Positions 7,964 to 16,077 of a DNA stretch of 64,000 nt are shown here, one piece after another; within the stretch, counting starts at the first letter, position 1, and each line of letters begins with the position of its first letter. The stretch is from positions 744,001 to 808,000 of the forward strand of contig NZ_JAIEZP010000001.1 of assembly GCF_019679475.1 (NCBI RefSeq), given 5' to 3'. The notes below the pieces were generated by a model. That model saw only the letters and a list, made by a program, of their open reading frames with translations. It had not been told where the DNA came from and did not search any database. This DNA is from Hyphomonas sediminis. GTDB taxonomy: Bacteria > Pseudomonadota > Alphaproteobacteria > Caulobacterales > Hyphomonadaceae. Made by a program: the position numbers and the translations under genes.

Positions 7964-9019
7964 TCAGCTTGAATACGCGTCAGCCAGATCCGGGTCCTTC
8001 GAGGCGACGAGGTCTGCGAGATCGGAAATGACCTTGGCCTGTTTCCAGGTCGCGTCGTCCTGCATCTTGCCGTCGATCATGGCGACGCCGGAGCCATCGG
8101 GCATCGCGGCGAGGATCTTGCGGGCGAACTTCACCTCGTCCGGGTCCGGAGAGAAGACGCGCTTGGCAATGGCGATCTGGTTGGGGTGCAGGCTCCAGGT
8201 GCCCGCGCAGCCGAGCAGGAAGGCATTGCGGAACTGCTGCTCGCAGGCGTCGAGGTCGGCAATGTCGCCGAAGGGGCCGTAGAAGGCGTTGATGCCAGCC
8301 ATGCGGCAGGCGTCGACCAGGCGGGCGATGGTGTAATGCCACGGGTCCTGCTGGGCGCTCATCCTGGCGCTGCCATCGGCTTTCGGGTCTTCGATCACGC
8401 GGTAGAAGGGGTGGCCGCCGCCGACGCGGGTGGTTTTCATCTTGCGGCTGGCGGCAAGGTCTGCCGGGCCAAGGCTGATGCCCTGCATGCGGGGGGAGGC
8501 GAGCGCGATCTCCTCGACGCGGGCAACGCCTTCGGCTGTTTCGAGGATGGCGTGGAAAAGGATGGGGCGGGTCAGGCCGGCTTTTGCTTCCAGCTGAGCG
8601 ACATACTGGTCCGCGAAGTGAATGTCCCACGGGCCTTCGACCTTGGGCAGCATGATCACGTCCAGCTGGTGGCCGGCGTTGAGCACCAGCTGCGATACGT
8701 CCTCCTGGAACCAGGGGGAGTTGAGGCAGTTCACGCGACTCCAGAAGCCGGTGCCCTTGCCCTGCCAGTCATACATGTTGGCCATCTCGATGGCGCCAGC
8801 GCGGGCGGCGTCCTTCGCGTCGGCGGGGATCGCGTCTTCGAGGTTTGCCAGCATCACGTCCACACCCGGCGCCATTTCCGGCACCTTGGCGCGCACCTTC
8901 TCCAGATGCGGCGGCACGAAGTGGATCATCCGCTCCAGCTTCACCGGCAGCTCGCGATAGGGCTCGGGCGCGCCAATCGACAGCGGCTTGAAGAAATTGC
9001 GCGGCGTTTTCTGGCTCAT
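7964..9019 (-). CDS. HpcH/HpaI aldolase/citrate lyase family, malyl-CoA lyase-like
   Basis: 351 residues. Features of CoA-ester lyases of the citrate lyase beta/malyl-CoA lyase family are clear: the metal-binding segment [16 protein letters not shown], the Arg-containing [49 protein letters not shown] and LHPNQIAIA. These enzymes split or form malyl-CoA or methylmalyl-CoA in glyoxylate and C2 metabolism. I use the ATG at 9019, which has AGAGGG before it, rather than 9046. No other glyoxylate or ethylmalonyl-CoA gene is nearby, so the substrate remains open. Confidence 0.85.
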   Translation of the reverse strand: MSQKTPRNFFKPLSIGAPEPYRELPVKLERMIHFVPPHLEKVRAKVPEMAPGVDVMLANLEDAIPADAKDAARAGAIEMANMYDWQGKGTGFWSRVNCLNSPWFQEDVSQLVLNAGHQLDVIMLPKVEGPWDIHFADQYVAQLEAKAGLTRPILFHAILETAEGVARVEEIALASPRMQGISLGPADLAASRKMKTTRVGGGHPFYRVIEDPKADGSARMSAQQDPWHYTIARLVDACRMAGINAFYGPFGDIADLDACEQQFRNAFLLGCAGTWSLHPNQIAIAKRVFSPDPDEVKFARKILAAMPDGSGVAMIDGKMQDDATWKQAKVISDLADLVASKDPDLADAYSS

Positions 9020-9092
9020 GGGACCCTCTTGCGAATGTGTGGCCACTGGATAGGCGCGGGGGGTGCCTCCGTCAAACGGCAGAAATGCCGCC

Positions 9093-9118
9093 GGAACGAG
9101 TCGCCTTGCCCGTGCGTT
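9093..9118 (+). promoter_or_regulatory. Sigma-EcfG (general stress) type promoter
   Basis: GGAAC at 9093-9097 and CGTT at 9115-9118 are separated by exactly 17 nt, matching the established alphaproteobacterial EcfG consensus GGAAC-N16/17-CGTT. The expected transcript would start about 9125, some 25 nt before the ATG of the Pmp3-like gene at 9152. The position and direction make sense, because Pmp3/YqaE proteins are stress induced in other organisms. Confidence 0.75.
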
Positions 9119-9151
9119 GTCTCAGCACGTCACGATGAAAGGCTTTCCTCA

Positions 9152-9322
9152 ATGTCGCTTCTGATGATCCTGCTCACCATCTTCCTCCCGCCGGTCGCGG
9201 TGCTCATCAAGGAAGGCCTTGGTCTGCAATTCCTGCTGAACGTCCTGCTGACGCTGATCGGCTGGCTGCCGGGTGTTATCCACGCCTTCTGGGTTAACAC
9301 GCGCGGCTCGGCGCTGGCGTAA
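9152..9322 (+). CDS. YqaE/Pmp3 family membrane protein
   Basis: 56 residues. Two hydrophobic helices (about 1-20 and 26-46) are joined by a KEGLG turn; the pattern LPPVAVLIKEGLG...LNVLLTLIGWLPGVIHAFWV is the Pmp3/UPF0057 signature. In yeast and plants these tiny proteins set membrane potential under salt stress; in bacteria they are stress-induced membrane proteins. AAAGG lies 10 nt before the ATG, and a GGAAC-N17-CGTT promoter is just upstream. Convergent with xerD, 2 bp apart. Confidence 0.9.
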   Translation: MSLLMILLTIFLPPVAVLIKEGLGLQFLLNVLLTLIGWLPGVIHAFWVNTRGSALA

Positions 9323-9324
9323 GC

Positions 9325-10254
9325 CTAGCGGCGCTTGAGCGACCCGGTCGCCATCGGGTGGGCCGTTTCGAGCAGCTCGGTCAGCTCGTCGGTCAGCACA
9401 TGGGTGTAGATCTGTGTGGTGGCGATGTCGGCATGGCCGAGCAGCGTCTGCACCACGCGCAGGTCTGCTCCGCCTTGCAGAAGGTGCGTCGCGTAGGCGT
9501 GGCGCAGGGCGTGCGGGTAAACCCTGTCGGACCGGATACCGGCTGCAACGGAGAGTTCTTCCAGCATCTGGCCGAGGCGCCGGCGGGTAAGGTGGCCCTC
9601 TTTGCCGCGTGAGGGGAACACGAAGGGTTCGGCCTTGGCGCGCACCAGCGGATTGTCCGGCAGGCTCGCCTCGCGCACATCCAGCCATTCGGCGAGCGCC
9701 GTCAGTGCCGCCCGGCCCAGCGGGCAGAGGCGGTCCTTGCCGCCTTTACCGCGAATGATGATATCGGCGCTCATCCATTGGCCGGCCTTGCGGCGGGGCA
9801 GGTTGCCCACGCGCAGGGTGACGAGTTCAGAAGCACGCAGGCCGGCGCCATAAAGCAGCTCGACCAGACATTTGAGGCGTTTGTCCGTTTCGCAGGCGGC
9901 AATCAGCCGGGCAACTTCCTCGCGGGAGAGCACATCAGGCACTTCCCGTTCGGGCGAGGGGCCATCGAGGCGCGCTGTTGGATCGTCTTTCCGGTCGCCT
10001 TCCTGGAACAGGAATCGGAAGAATCGCCGCACGGCGGACAACTTGCGCGCCTGTGTCGAGGGCGCCATGCCGCGCGCGGCAAGATCGGACAGCCAGGCGG
10101 CCAGTTCACGCGAAGAAGCGCCCACCAGGCGGCCCCGGCAGAATTCCGAAGCATCCAGCAGGTCACGGCCATAGGCATCGAGCGTATTGGGGCTTGCGCC
10201 CCGCTCGGCCGACATCATTTCGAGAAAAGCGCCAATGCGCGAACGGTCATCCAT
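9325..10254 (-). CDS. xerD: Site-specific tyrosine recombinase, XerD type
   Basis: 309 residues. An N-terminal SAM-like core-binding domain (about 1-95; SPNTLDAYGRDL) is followed by the catalytic domain. All active-site residues are visible: Arg in YGAGLRASE, Lys in GKGGKDR, HALRHAYATHLLQ (His and Arg), His in LLGHADI and the nucleophile Tyr in TQIYTHV. XerC/XerD resolve chromosome dimers at dif. Neighbouring genes are chromosomal housekeeping ones and there are no att-like repeats, so it is the XerCD kind, not a phage integrase. XerC cannot be fully excluded. Confidence 0.9.
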   Translation of the reverse strand: MDDRSRIGAFLEMMSAERGASPNTLDAYGRDLLDASEFCRGRLVGASSRELAAWLSDLAARGMAPSTQARKLSAVRRFFRFLFQEGDRKDDPTARLDGPSPEREVPDVLSREEVARLIAACETDKRLKCLVELLYGAGLRASELVTLRVGNLPRRKAGQWMSADIIIRGKGGKDRLCPLGRAALTALAEWLDVREASLPDNPLVRAKAEPFVFPSRGKEGHLTRRRLGQMLEELSVAAGIRSDRVYPHALRHAYATHLLQGGADLRVVQTLLGHADIATTQIYTHVLTDELTELLETAHPMATGSLKRR

Positions 10255-10297
10255 CCGGCAGACGCTAGGAAAACGCGGTTAAGGTCGCGTTTCTGCT

Positions 10298-10435
10298 CTA
10301 TCCGAGCGCGCCTTCCACCGGTATGCGGATTTCACCATCTGGCGGCGCGTCCTTGACGGCACGCTGGCCCAGCCACCACATGCCGCCTACAACGGCGACG
10401 GCGATGATGACGAAGAGGATCAGGTATTTGCGCAT
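10298..10435 (-). CDS. Short single-pass membrane protein, 45 aa
   Basis: ATG at 10435 to TAG at 10298. The protein starts MRKYLILFVIIAVAVVGGMW, one clear transmembrane helix, and ends with a hydrophilic tail containing KDAPPDGEIRIPVEG. The length is well below usual gene-finding cut-offs. It lies between xerD (same strand, 43 bp downstream) and the divergent aroK. The clean N-in hydrophobic helix after Arg-Lys and the polar tail look coding, though no strong ribosome binding site is seen. Function unknown. Confidence 0.6.
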   Translation of the reverse strand: MRKYLILFVIIAVAVVGGMWWLGQRAVKDAPPDGEIRIPVEGALG

Positions 10436-10542
10436 GGAACCGGCCCCGCAAAGGATTACTGGCAGGGCGAATCTGCCTGCCGATTGCGCCGTCTATGTGG
10501 CACCACTAGGACTTCTGCGCAACGCCGGGTAATACATTACAC

Positions 10543-11103
10543 ATGCCATCTGACGCCGACCCTTCGAGTACGCAGCCGCCCTTTGCCGGGCGCACGATTG
10601 CGCTTGTCGGGCTTATGGGCGCGGGAAAATCGACCGTCGGGCGGCGTCTGGCCGAAAAACTCGGCCGGGCCTTCTTTGACAGCGACCACGAAATCGAGAA
10701 GGCAGCCGGGCTCTCCATATCCGACATTTTCTCCCTGCACGGGGAAGCCGATTTCCGTCGCGGTGAAAAACAGGTCATCCGCCGCCTGCTGGAGTTGCAG
10801 CCGCATGTGCTGGCGACCGGGGGCGGGGCCTATCTCGACCCTGAAACCCGCGAAATGCTGCGGGAGAAGGCGATCACGGTCTGGCTGAACGCCGATCTTG
10901 AAACGCTCTGGCGCCGCGTTTCCAAACGCGACACCCGCCCGCTGTTGCAGCGGCCGGATGCGCGCGACCATCTCGCCCATCTTGTGATGGAGCGCGAGCC
11001 CTTCTATTCGCAGGCCGATCTGGTGGTCCATTCCAAGGATGGACCCCACACGCATACGGTCAATGCGATCCTGAAAGCCCTTCAGACCTGGACACCGAAA
11101 TGA
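10543..11103 (+). CDS. aroK: Shikimate kinase
   Basis: 186 residues. P-loop GLMGAGKST at 23-31, the shikimate-binding DSDHEIE (Asp and Glu after the P-loop), ATGGGAYL and the lid Arg region (RDTRPLLQR) are complete. It phosphorylates shikimate at O3 in the chorismate pathway. It overlaps aroB by 4 nt (ATGA), the standard aroK-aroB operon; the membrane transporter gene follows 19 bp later. Confidence 0.96.
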   Translation: MPSDADPSSTQPPFAGRTIALVGLMGAGKSTVGRRLAEKLGRAFFDSDHEIEKAAGLSISDIFSLHGEADFRRGEKQVIRRLLELQPHVLATGGGAYLDPETREMLREKAITVWLNADLETLWRRVSKRDTRPLLQRPDARDHLAHLVMEREPFYSQADLVVHSKDGPHTHTVNAILKALQTWTPK

Positions 11104-12230
11104 CACCTTCTCCATCGCTGGAAACCGTTCGCGTCGATCTCGGCGCGCGCTCTTATGACATCCTGGTGGGTCATGGCGCGCTGGCCGAGTTGGGGCCTCG
11201 CCTCGCCGCGATGCTGAAACGACCGCGTGCGTTTGTCCTGACCGATGACACGGTACGCCGCCTTCACGCCGAAGCGCTGGAAGCCGTTGTTGCGCCCGCC
11301 GGGATCAAGCTCGATTGGTACAGCCTGCCACCGGGCGAGAAGACCAAATCCTTCTCCAATCTCGAAGGCGTGTTCGACTGGCTGCTGGCAGGCGGCGCGG
11401 ATCGGGGCGACACGCTGATTGCGTTCGGCGGCGGCGTCATTGGCGATATGGCCGGCCTTGCTGCGGCGCTGATGAAGCGCGGCATGGGCTTTGTACAGGT
11501 GCCGACCACGCTGCTTGCGCAGGTCGATTCTTCCGTGGGCGGGAAAACCGCCGTCAACACGCCGCGCGGCAAGAACCTGATCGGCGCGTTCTATCAACCG
11601 CGCCTCGTGATCGCGGACACCGCAATTCTCGCCAGCCTGCCGGAGCGGGAGCTGAAAGCCGGCTATGCCGAGATCGTAAAATACGGCCTGATCAATGATG
11701 CGGCCTTTTTTGACTGGCTGGCCGTGAACGGATCGAAAGTGCTTGCGCTGGAGCCGGAAGCAGCCCGCTATGCCGTGGCGCGCTCCTGCGCGGCAAAGGC
11801 GGCGATTGTCGCTGAAGACGAAACGGAAATGGGTGTGCGCCAGCTGCTCAATCTCGGCCACACCTTTGGCCACGCCTTCGAAGCGGCGAATGAATACCGG
11901 GAAGACCTGCTGCACGGCGAAGCCGTTGCGCTCGGCATGGCGCTTGCCTTCCGCTATGGCGCAGCCAGCGGCATCACGCCGGCAGTTGAAGCGGCCCGTG
12001 TTACCGAAGTTCTTGGCGCTTCCGGCCTGCCAGTATCGCTGGATGGGTTCGATCCGCAGCGCTTTTCCGCCGTCCGCCTTGCCGCGCTGATGCAACAGGA
12101 CAAAAAGGCCCGCGCAGGCCGCGTCCCGTTGATCCTCGCACGCGGCATCGGCGCCGCCTACGTCCATCCGGACGCGGATCTCAAATCGGTCGAGCAGTTT
12201 CTCGCCGGTGAACTTGCAGCAGCTGGTTGA
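11100..12230 (+). CDS. aroB: 3-dehydroquinate synthase
   Basis: 376 residues. NAD-binding motif [11 protein letters not shown] near residue 112, then [20 protein letters not shown], the Zn-binding Glu in AEIVKYG, and the Zn-binding histidines in [11 protein letters not shown]. It converts DAHP to 3-dehydroquinate, two steps before shikimate kinase. Translation is coupled to aroK through the ATGA overlap. Length is normal for the family. Confidence 0.97.
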   Translation: MTPSPSLETVRVDLGARSYDILVGHGALAELGPRLAAMLKRPRAFVLTDDTVRRLHAEALEAVVAPAGIKLDWYSLPPGEKTKSFSNLEGVFDWLLAGGADRGDTLIAFGGGVIGDMAGLAAALMKRGMGFVQVPTTLLAQVDSSVGGKTAVNTPRGKNLIGAFYQPRLVIADTAILASLPERELKAGYAEIVKYGLINDAAFFDWLAVNGSKVLALEPEAARYAVARSCAAKAAIVAEDETEMGVRQLLNLGHTFGHAFEAANEYREDLLHGEAVALGMALAFRYGAASGITPAVEAARVTEVLGASGLPVSLDGFDPQRFSAVRLAALMQQDKKARAGRVPLILARGIGAAYVHPDADLKSVEQFLAGELAAAG

Positions 12231-12249
12231 TAGGAACTGAGCCACACCC

Positions 12250-13524
12250 ATGATCGTCGGATATGTCATCGCCATCCTCATCCTCCTGATGATGTCGGGG
12301 TTCTTCTCTGGGTCTGAAACTGCGCTGACGGCCGCCTCGCGCGCCCGCATGCATGCGCTGGAAAAGGACGGCGACAAGCGCGCCAAGACGGTGAACCGCC
12401 TCTTGGCGAACCGCGAGAATTTCATCGGCGCGATCCTGCTGGGCAACAACGTCGTCAACATCCTCGCCTCGGTCCTGGCGACGACGCTCTTCACCACGCT
12501 GTTCGGGCAGGGCGGTCTGGCGCTGGCGATGGCCACCGCCGTGATGACCATCCTTGTCCTGATCTTTTCAGAGGTGATGCCGAAAACCTATGCCATCACG
12601 CGTCCGGACGCTGTGGCGCTGGTCGTTTCCGGGCCGATCTCTCTGCTCGTTCGGGGCGCGGCCTGGATCGTCAAGCTGGTCCAGATCATCGTCAATGGCG
12701 TGCTGCGCCTCGTCGGCGCGGGCACGGCGGTAAACCCGCTTTCGGCAGAAGAGGAAATCCGCGGCGCGATCGATCTTCATGCCGCGGAAGGCGGTGTGGA
12801 CAAGGACGATCACCTCCGTCTCGTCGGCGCGCTTGACCTCAAGGACCTCACTGTCGAAGACGTGATGATCCACCGCAAGAACATTTACATGCTCGACGCC
12901 GACCTTGAGCCGCGCCAGCTGATCATGAAGGCGCTGTCGAGCCCCAATACGCGCATCCCGCTCTATCGCGGCGAGAAGGAAGAGATCATCGGCATCCTGC
13001 ATGCCAAGGACCTGCTGCGCGCGGCGATCCCGCTCGGCGGAGATCTCTCCGGGCTCGACCTTGACGCCATCCTGCGCAAGCCGTGGTTCGTTCCGGAAAC
13101 GACGCCGGTTCAGGAACAGCTCAACCATTTCCTCTCGCGCGGCCAGCACTTCGCCCTCGTCATTGACGAATATGGCGAGCTTCAGGGTCTGATCACGCTG
13201 GAAGACATTCTTGAAGAGATCGTCGGCGCCATCCATGACGAACATGACGTACAGATTCAGGGTGTGCGTCCGCAGCCCGACGGCTCCGTCAATGTCGATG
13301 GCTGGGTGCCGATCCGCGATCTCAATCGCGCGACCGGCTGGGAACTGCCCGATGAGGAAGCCGTCACGGTTGCCGGCCTCGTCATCCATGAGGCCCAGAC
13401 GATCCCGGAACCGGGGCAGAGCTTCGTCTTCCACGGCTACAAGTTCCGCGTGCTGCGCCGCCAGCGCAATCAGGTGACCGGGGTGAATGTGTCGAAGGCC
13501 GAGGCCGCTGCCGCCGTTGACTGA
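12250..13524 (+). CDS. CNNM/CBS/CorC-domain membrane protein (HlyC/CorC family)
   Basis: 424 residues. The N-terminal DUF21/CNNM domain (about 1-180) has several hydrophobic segments and the FFSGSETALTAASRARMH motif; two CBS domains follow (about 200-325; DVMIHRKNIYMLD and FALVIDEYGELQGLITLEDILEEIVG) and a C-terminal CorC/transporter-associated domain ends the protein. Family members act in Mg2+/Co2+ export; the name hemolysin is historical. It starts 19 bp after aroB with AGGA before the ATG, so it may share that transcript. A second, soluble CorC-like protein is encoded at 38182-39042. Confidence 0.9.
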   Translation: MIVGYVIAILILLMMSGFFSGSETALTAASRARMHALEKDGDKRAKTVNRLLANRENFIGAILLGNNVVNILASVLATTLFTTLFGQGGLALAMATAVMTILVLIFSEVMPKTYAITRPDAVALVVSGPISLLVRGAAWIVKLVQIIVNGVLRLVGAGTAVNPLSAEEEIRGAIDLHAAEGGVDKDDHLRLVGALDLKDLTVEDVMIHRKNIYMLDADLEPRQLIMKALSSPNTRIPLYRGEKEEIIGILHAKDLLRAAIPLGGDLSGLDLDAILRKPWFVPETTPVQEQLNHFLSRGQHFALVIDEYGELQGLITLEDILEEIVGAIHDEHDVQIQGVRPQPDGSVNVDGWVPIRDLNRATGWELPDEEAVTVAGLVIHEAQTIPEPGQSFVFHGYKFRVLRRQRNQVTGVNVSKAEAAAAVD

Positions 13525-13536
13525 GTTCAGATAGGA

Positions 13537-13824
13537 TCAGGCCTTGCCTGAAGTCGGCGCGCGTGCCTTGAGTGCAAGAGCGTGCAGGCCTGTGTCGAAC
13601 TCTTTCTGAAGCACCATCATTACCGCGCGTTGAACCTGCACGCGCGAGAGACCCCCAAACGCCTCGGCGACAATCTCCACGGAATAATGGGTTTCCCCGC
13701 CCGGCGCGGCGCCTGCATGTCCTTCATGCTTGTGGCTGTCATCCACGACTGACAGCGAGTCGGGAACAAAAGCGGCCGTCAATGCGTCTTCAATGCGCGT
13801 TCTTCTGTCGTTTGGTTGTGGCAT
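13537..13824 (-). CDS. bolA: BolA family protein
   Basis: 95 residues from the ATG at 13824; the frame is open further but this start gives a BolA-like N-terminus (NDRRTRIEDALTAAF). The BolA core is visible: DDSHKHEGHAG, HYSVEIVAEAFGGLSRVQVQRAV and a conserved His near the end (LHALALKA). BolA proteins bind [2Fe-2S] clusters with monothiol glutaredoxins. The gene is divergent from the J-domain gene across about 31 bp, a pairing common in alphaproteobacteria. Confidence 0.92.
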   Translation of the reverse strand: MPQPNDRRTRIEDALTAAFVPDSLSVVDDSHKHEGHAGAAPGGETHYSVEIVAEAFGGLSRVQVQRAVMMVLQKEFDTGLHALALKARAPTSGKA

Positions 13825-13855
13825 GTTTAACCGGCGCTCCCTATTATAAGGCCCC

Positions 13856-14479
13856 ATGTCAGACGGCGACCCGTTCAGATACCGCGTGAAGTTCACCGAC
13901 ATAAGGGTGAAACCGCCTGCCGACGAGACTTCTCGTGCACGGGCGAAGAAAACGCGCGTGTGCGATGAGCCGGGTTGCGACCTGGAAGGCTCCCATCCTG
14001 CGCCACGTCCGGGCGGCAAGGGCCGGCACTGGTTCTGCGAGGCGCATGCCGCCGCCTACAATCGCAGCTTCAATTTCTTTGAAGGTATGACCGACGCCGA
14101 GGCTGCCGCCTTCCTGCGGGCCGAGCAGTATGGCCACAAGCGCACCTGGCGCATGGGCGGCGGCCCGATGGGCGGGCGCAAGTCTGCCGATCATATCGAC
14201 CCGCGCCGCTGGGCAGGCCGGGGCTTCTTCGACATGGATGATACGCCTGCCGCCGAAGAGCGGATGCATTCCCATCGCTCCAGCCTCCAGATCCGCGCCC
14301 TCAAGGAGCTGGACCTGGAAGTCGATGCCAAGCCCGCCGAAATCCGCGCGCGCTATGCCGACTATGTTCGCCGTTTCCACCCGGATTCGAACAAGGGCGA
14401 CCGCTCCAGCGAGCACAAGCTCGACCGCGTCCTGCGCGCCGGCAAGCTGCTAAAGGCCTCCGGCCTGATGAAGGGCTGA
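13856..14479 (+). CDS. J-domain (DnaJ-like) protein
   Basis: 207 residues. A C-terminal J domain (about 145-207) carries the HPD motif (YVRRFHPDSNKGD), which stimulates DnaK ATPase. The N-terminal part has a CDEPGC...HWFCEAHAAAYN arrangement, possibly a metal site, and is conserved in the alphaproteobacterial J proteins found beside bolA. It lacks the Gly/Phe and zinc-finger regions of DnaJ itself. In relatives cobST often follow; here the next genes are fimbrial. Confidence 0.88.
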   Translation: MSDGDPFRYRVKFTDIRVKPPADETSRARAKKTRVCDEPGCDLEGSHPAPRPGGKGRHWFCEAHAAAYNRSFNFFEGMTDAEAAAFLRAEQYGHKRTWRMGGGPMGGRKSADHIDPRRWAGRGFFDMDDTPAAEERMHSHRSSLQIRALKELDLEVDAKPAEIRARYADYVRRFHPDSNKGDRSSEHKLDRVLRAGKLLKASGLMKG

Positions 14480-14920
14480 GGCACCCCAACCAGTCCGCTG
14501 AGTAATTTTCCAGTTCCGGAAGACGTCGCCATTGCTGGCGCCTGCCTCCGCACGCCATTTGCGTGCTGAATTGGCTCGCGCTGCCCGATGGATATCGAGT
14601 CTTCCACCTAAAAAAGAAACGTCCGTCCGGTTTATGGGTAGTCGAGGAACGCGCCTTTGCGCGCTGGGATTGTTGAGGATTGCCTGGGTCGCGCAGGACG
14701 CGAAACGCCGGAAGAATCGACGAATCCGCTAGATGCCCAACAAATACTTCAGAAGATACCGGACGACCGTTTTCTAAATGCTCAGAAAAATCATCCGTAT
14801 AAATACCTACCGGCGTAAACCATTCGGAGACTCTTCCGAAAGCTACCAGCAATAAAGTAGCGCTATAGTAGAACTCTACAGAGCTGAAGTAATCAGCCGC
14901 CAACAATGGACAGGTGGAGT
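14480..14920. other. Gene-free region upstream of the fimbrial operon
   Basis: About 440 bp without a confident gene. The open frames here have poor composition or no start. The right half (about 14740-14900) is much richer in A and T than its surroundings. It holds TTCGGA-N6-TCCGAA at 14823-14840, GTAGA-N2-TCTAC near 14868, and a TATAAA at 14798-14803 lacking a good -35. This is the likely promoter and control region of the fimbrial genes. Confidence 0.5.
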
Positions 14921-15385
14921 ATGTTGAAGAAACTTTTGGCAGGGGCCGCATTGGTGATCTGTGGGCAGACGGCTCATGCCGCTACAGCGACAGGGACCTT
15001 GGATGTGCAGGCGACGGTGCTCAACACCTGCGTTGTGACAACATCGCCAGTGGTGTTTGCAAACGTCGGTCTTGATGCAGTTACCGCAAATGGCTCGGTT
15101 ACGGTCAATTGCACCAATACGAGTGCATTCACCGTGGCGCTGGATGGCGGGGATGCAGGCGACATTGCCGCCCGGACGCTGACCCATGCCACCCTGCCGA
15201 CGAGTTTCGAATACCAACTCTACACCGATGCTGGCTTCACGACGGTTTGGGGTGATGGGGTAACCGGTTCAGAGGCTAACGGGACAGGACCATCCCAGAC
15301 GCTGACAGTCTACGGCCGGACGACAACCACACCCGATGCGGCCGGCGCCTATTCCGACGAGGTACAGGTGACGGTCACCTACTAA
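14921..15385 (+). CDS. Spore coat U/Csu-type fimbrial subunit
   Basis: 154 residues. A signal peptide (MLKKLLAGAALVICGQTAHA) is followed by an SCPU domain: Ala/Thr-rich N-terminal strand (TATGTLDVQATVLNTC), VTVNCTNTSAFTVALDGG, YQLYTDAGFTTVWGDG, and a final SDEVQVTVTY strand. The two Cys residues likely form the family disulfide. This is a CsuA/B-like pilin secreted through the usher. An ATG at 14906 is also in frame, but the start at 14921 gives a cleaner signal peptide and has GGTGG before it. First gene of a four-gene operon. Confidence 0.85.
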   Translation: MLKKLLAGAALVICGQTAHAATATGTLDVQATVLNTCVVTTSPVVFANVGLDAVTANGSVTVNCTNTSAFTVALDGGDAGDIAARTLTHATLPTSFEYQLYTDAGFTTVWGDGVTGSEANGTGPSQTLTVYGRTTTTPDAAGAYSDEVQVTVTY

Positions 15386-15396
15386 GGAGACCGACC

Positions 15397-16077
15397 ATGA
15401 AACGCCTGACACTGCTCCTCCTGGGAGCAGCCTGGCAGGTTTTGCCTGCAAGTTCCCAGGGGCTCGCGATTGCTCCCATCATGATCGACGCCCCGGCCGG
15501 GGGCGGCGCAACCTCGCTCACTGTCAGCTCCGGTCTGGAGCATGATGTGACGGTTCAGGTGCGCGTCTTTGACTGGACCCAGAAGGGCGGCGAAGACCAG
15601 TTGTCTCCCGCCAGAGGCGTTCGTTTTGCGCCTGAAATCTTTGCGCTGTCCCCCGGTTCTTCCCAGGTCATCCGGATGTCCGTTCCCGATACAGACGGGC
15701 AGGGTGCCTGGCGCGTGATTGTTGACGAGCTTCCCAATCAGAAAGCCAGTGCGCCGGAAGGCGCCGCGCAATTGTCGATCCGCTTGCGCTATGTGCTCGC
15801 CATGTTCGCCGGAAAGCCTGGCGCGCCACAGGCAGTTCAGGCAAGCCTTGCCGGCGATGGCCTACGTCTGCACAATGAAAGCGCTGGCTGGCTGAAACTG
15901 CATAACCTGTCGCTTGAAACAGAGAGCGGGGACGCCGCGACGACCGGTCCCGGCATTGTCTATCTGCTGCCGGGAAGTCAGATCAGCATTCCTCCGCCGG
16001 AGGCTGCCGGTTTCAGCACGCTCAACTATTCGGTCGAAGGTCAGGCCTACGCCACGCGCCTCCGACAGGTGAGGTGA
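15397..16077 (+). CDS. Periplasmic fimbrial chaperone (Csu/PapD type)
   Basis: 226 residues with a signal peptide (about 1-21). The two Ig-like domains of a pilus chaperone are recognisable: AIAPIMIDAPAGG at the start, LTVSSGLEHDVTVQVRVFDW, the FALSPGSSQVIRM segment, WRVIVDELPNQ and RLRYVLAMF. It would hold subunits in the periplasm by donor-strand complementation. It begins 11 bp after the pilin gene, and its TGA overlaps the GTG start of the usher by 4 nt. Confidence 0.88.
   Translation: MKRLTLLLLGAAWQVLPASSQGLAIAPIMIDAPAGGGATSLTVSSGLEHDVTVQVRVFDWTQKGGEDQLSPARGVRFAPEIFALSPGSSQVIRMSVPDTDGQGAWRVIVDELPNQKASAPEGAAQLSIRLRYVLAMFAGKPGAPQAVQASLAGDGLRLHNESAGWLKLHNLSLETESGDAATTGPGIVYLLPGSQISIPPPEAAGFSTLNYSVEGQAYATRLRQVR

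Noticed and set aside
9325..10254. Integrase of a mobile element
   Set aside because: The protein matches XerD, the neighbours are core genes, and no att-like repeats or cargo are seen.
14532..14732. Short plus-strand frame in the same gap
   Set aside because: Arg-rich composition typical of chance frames and no ribosome binding site; a decayed gene cannot be excluded but cannot be supported.
14301..14951. Minus-strand frame running through the gap before the fimbrial operon
   Set aside because: It overlaps the J-domain gene, has no ribosome binding site and shows no family; the gap is better read as control DNA.
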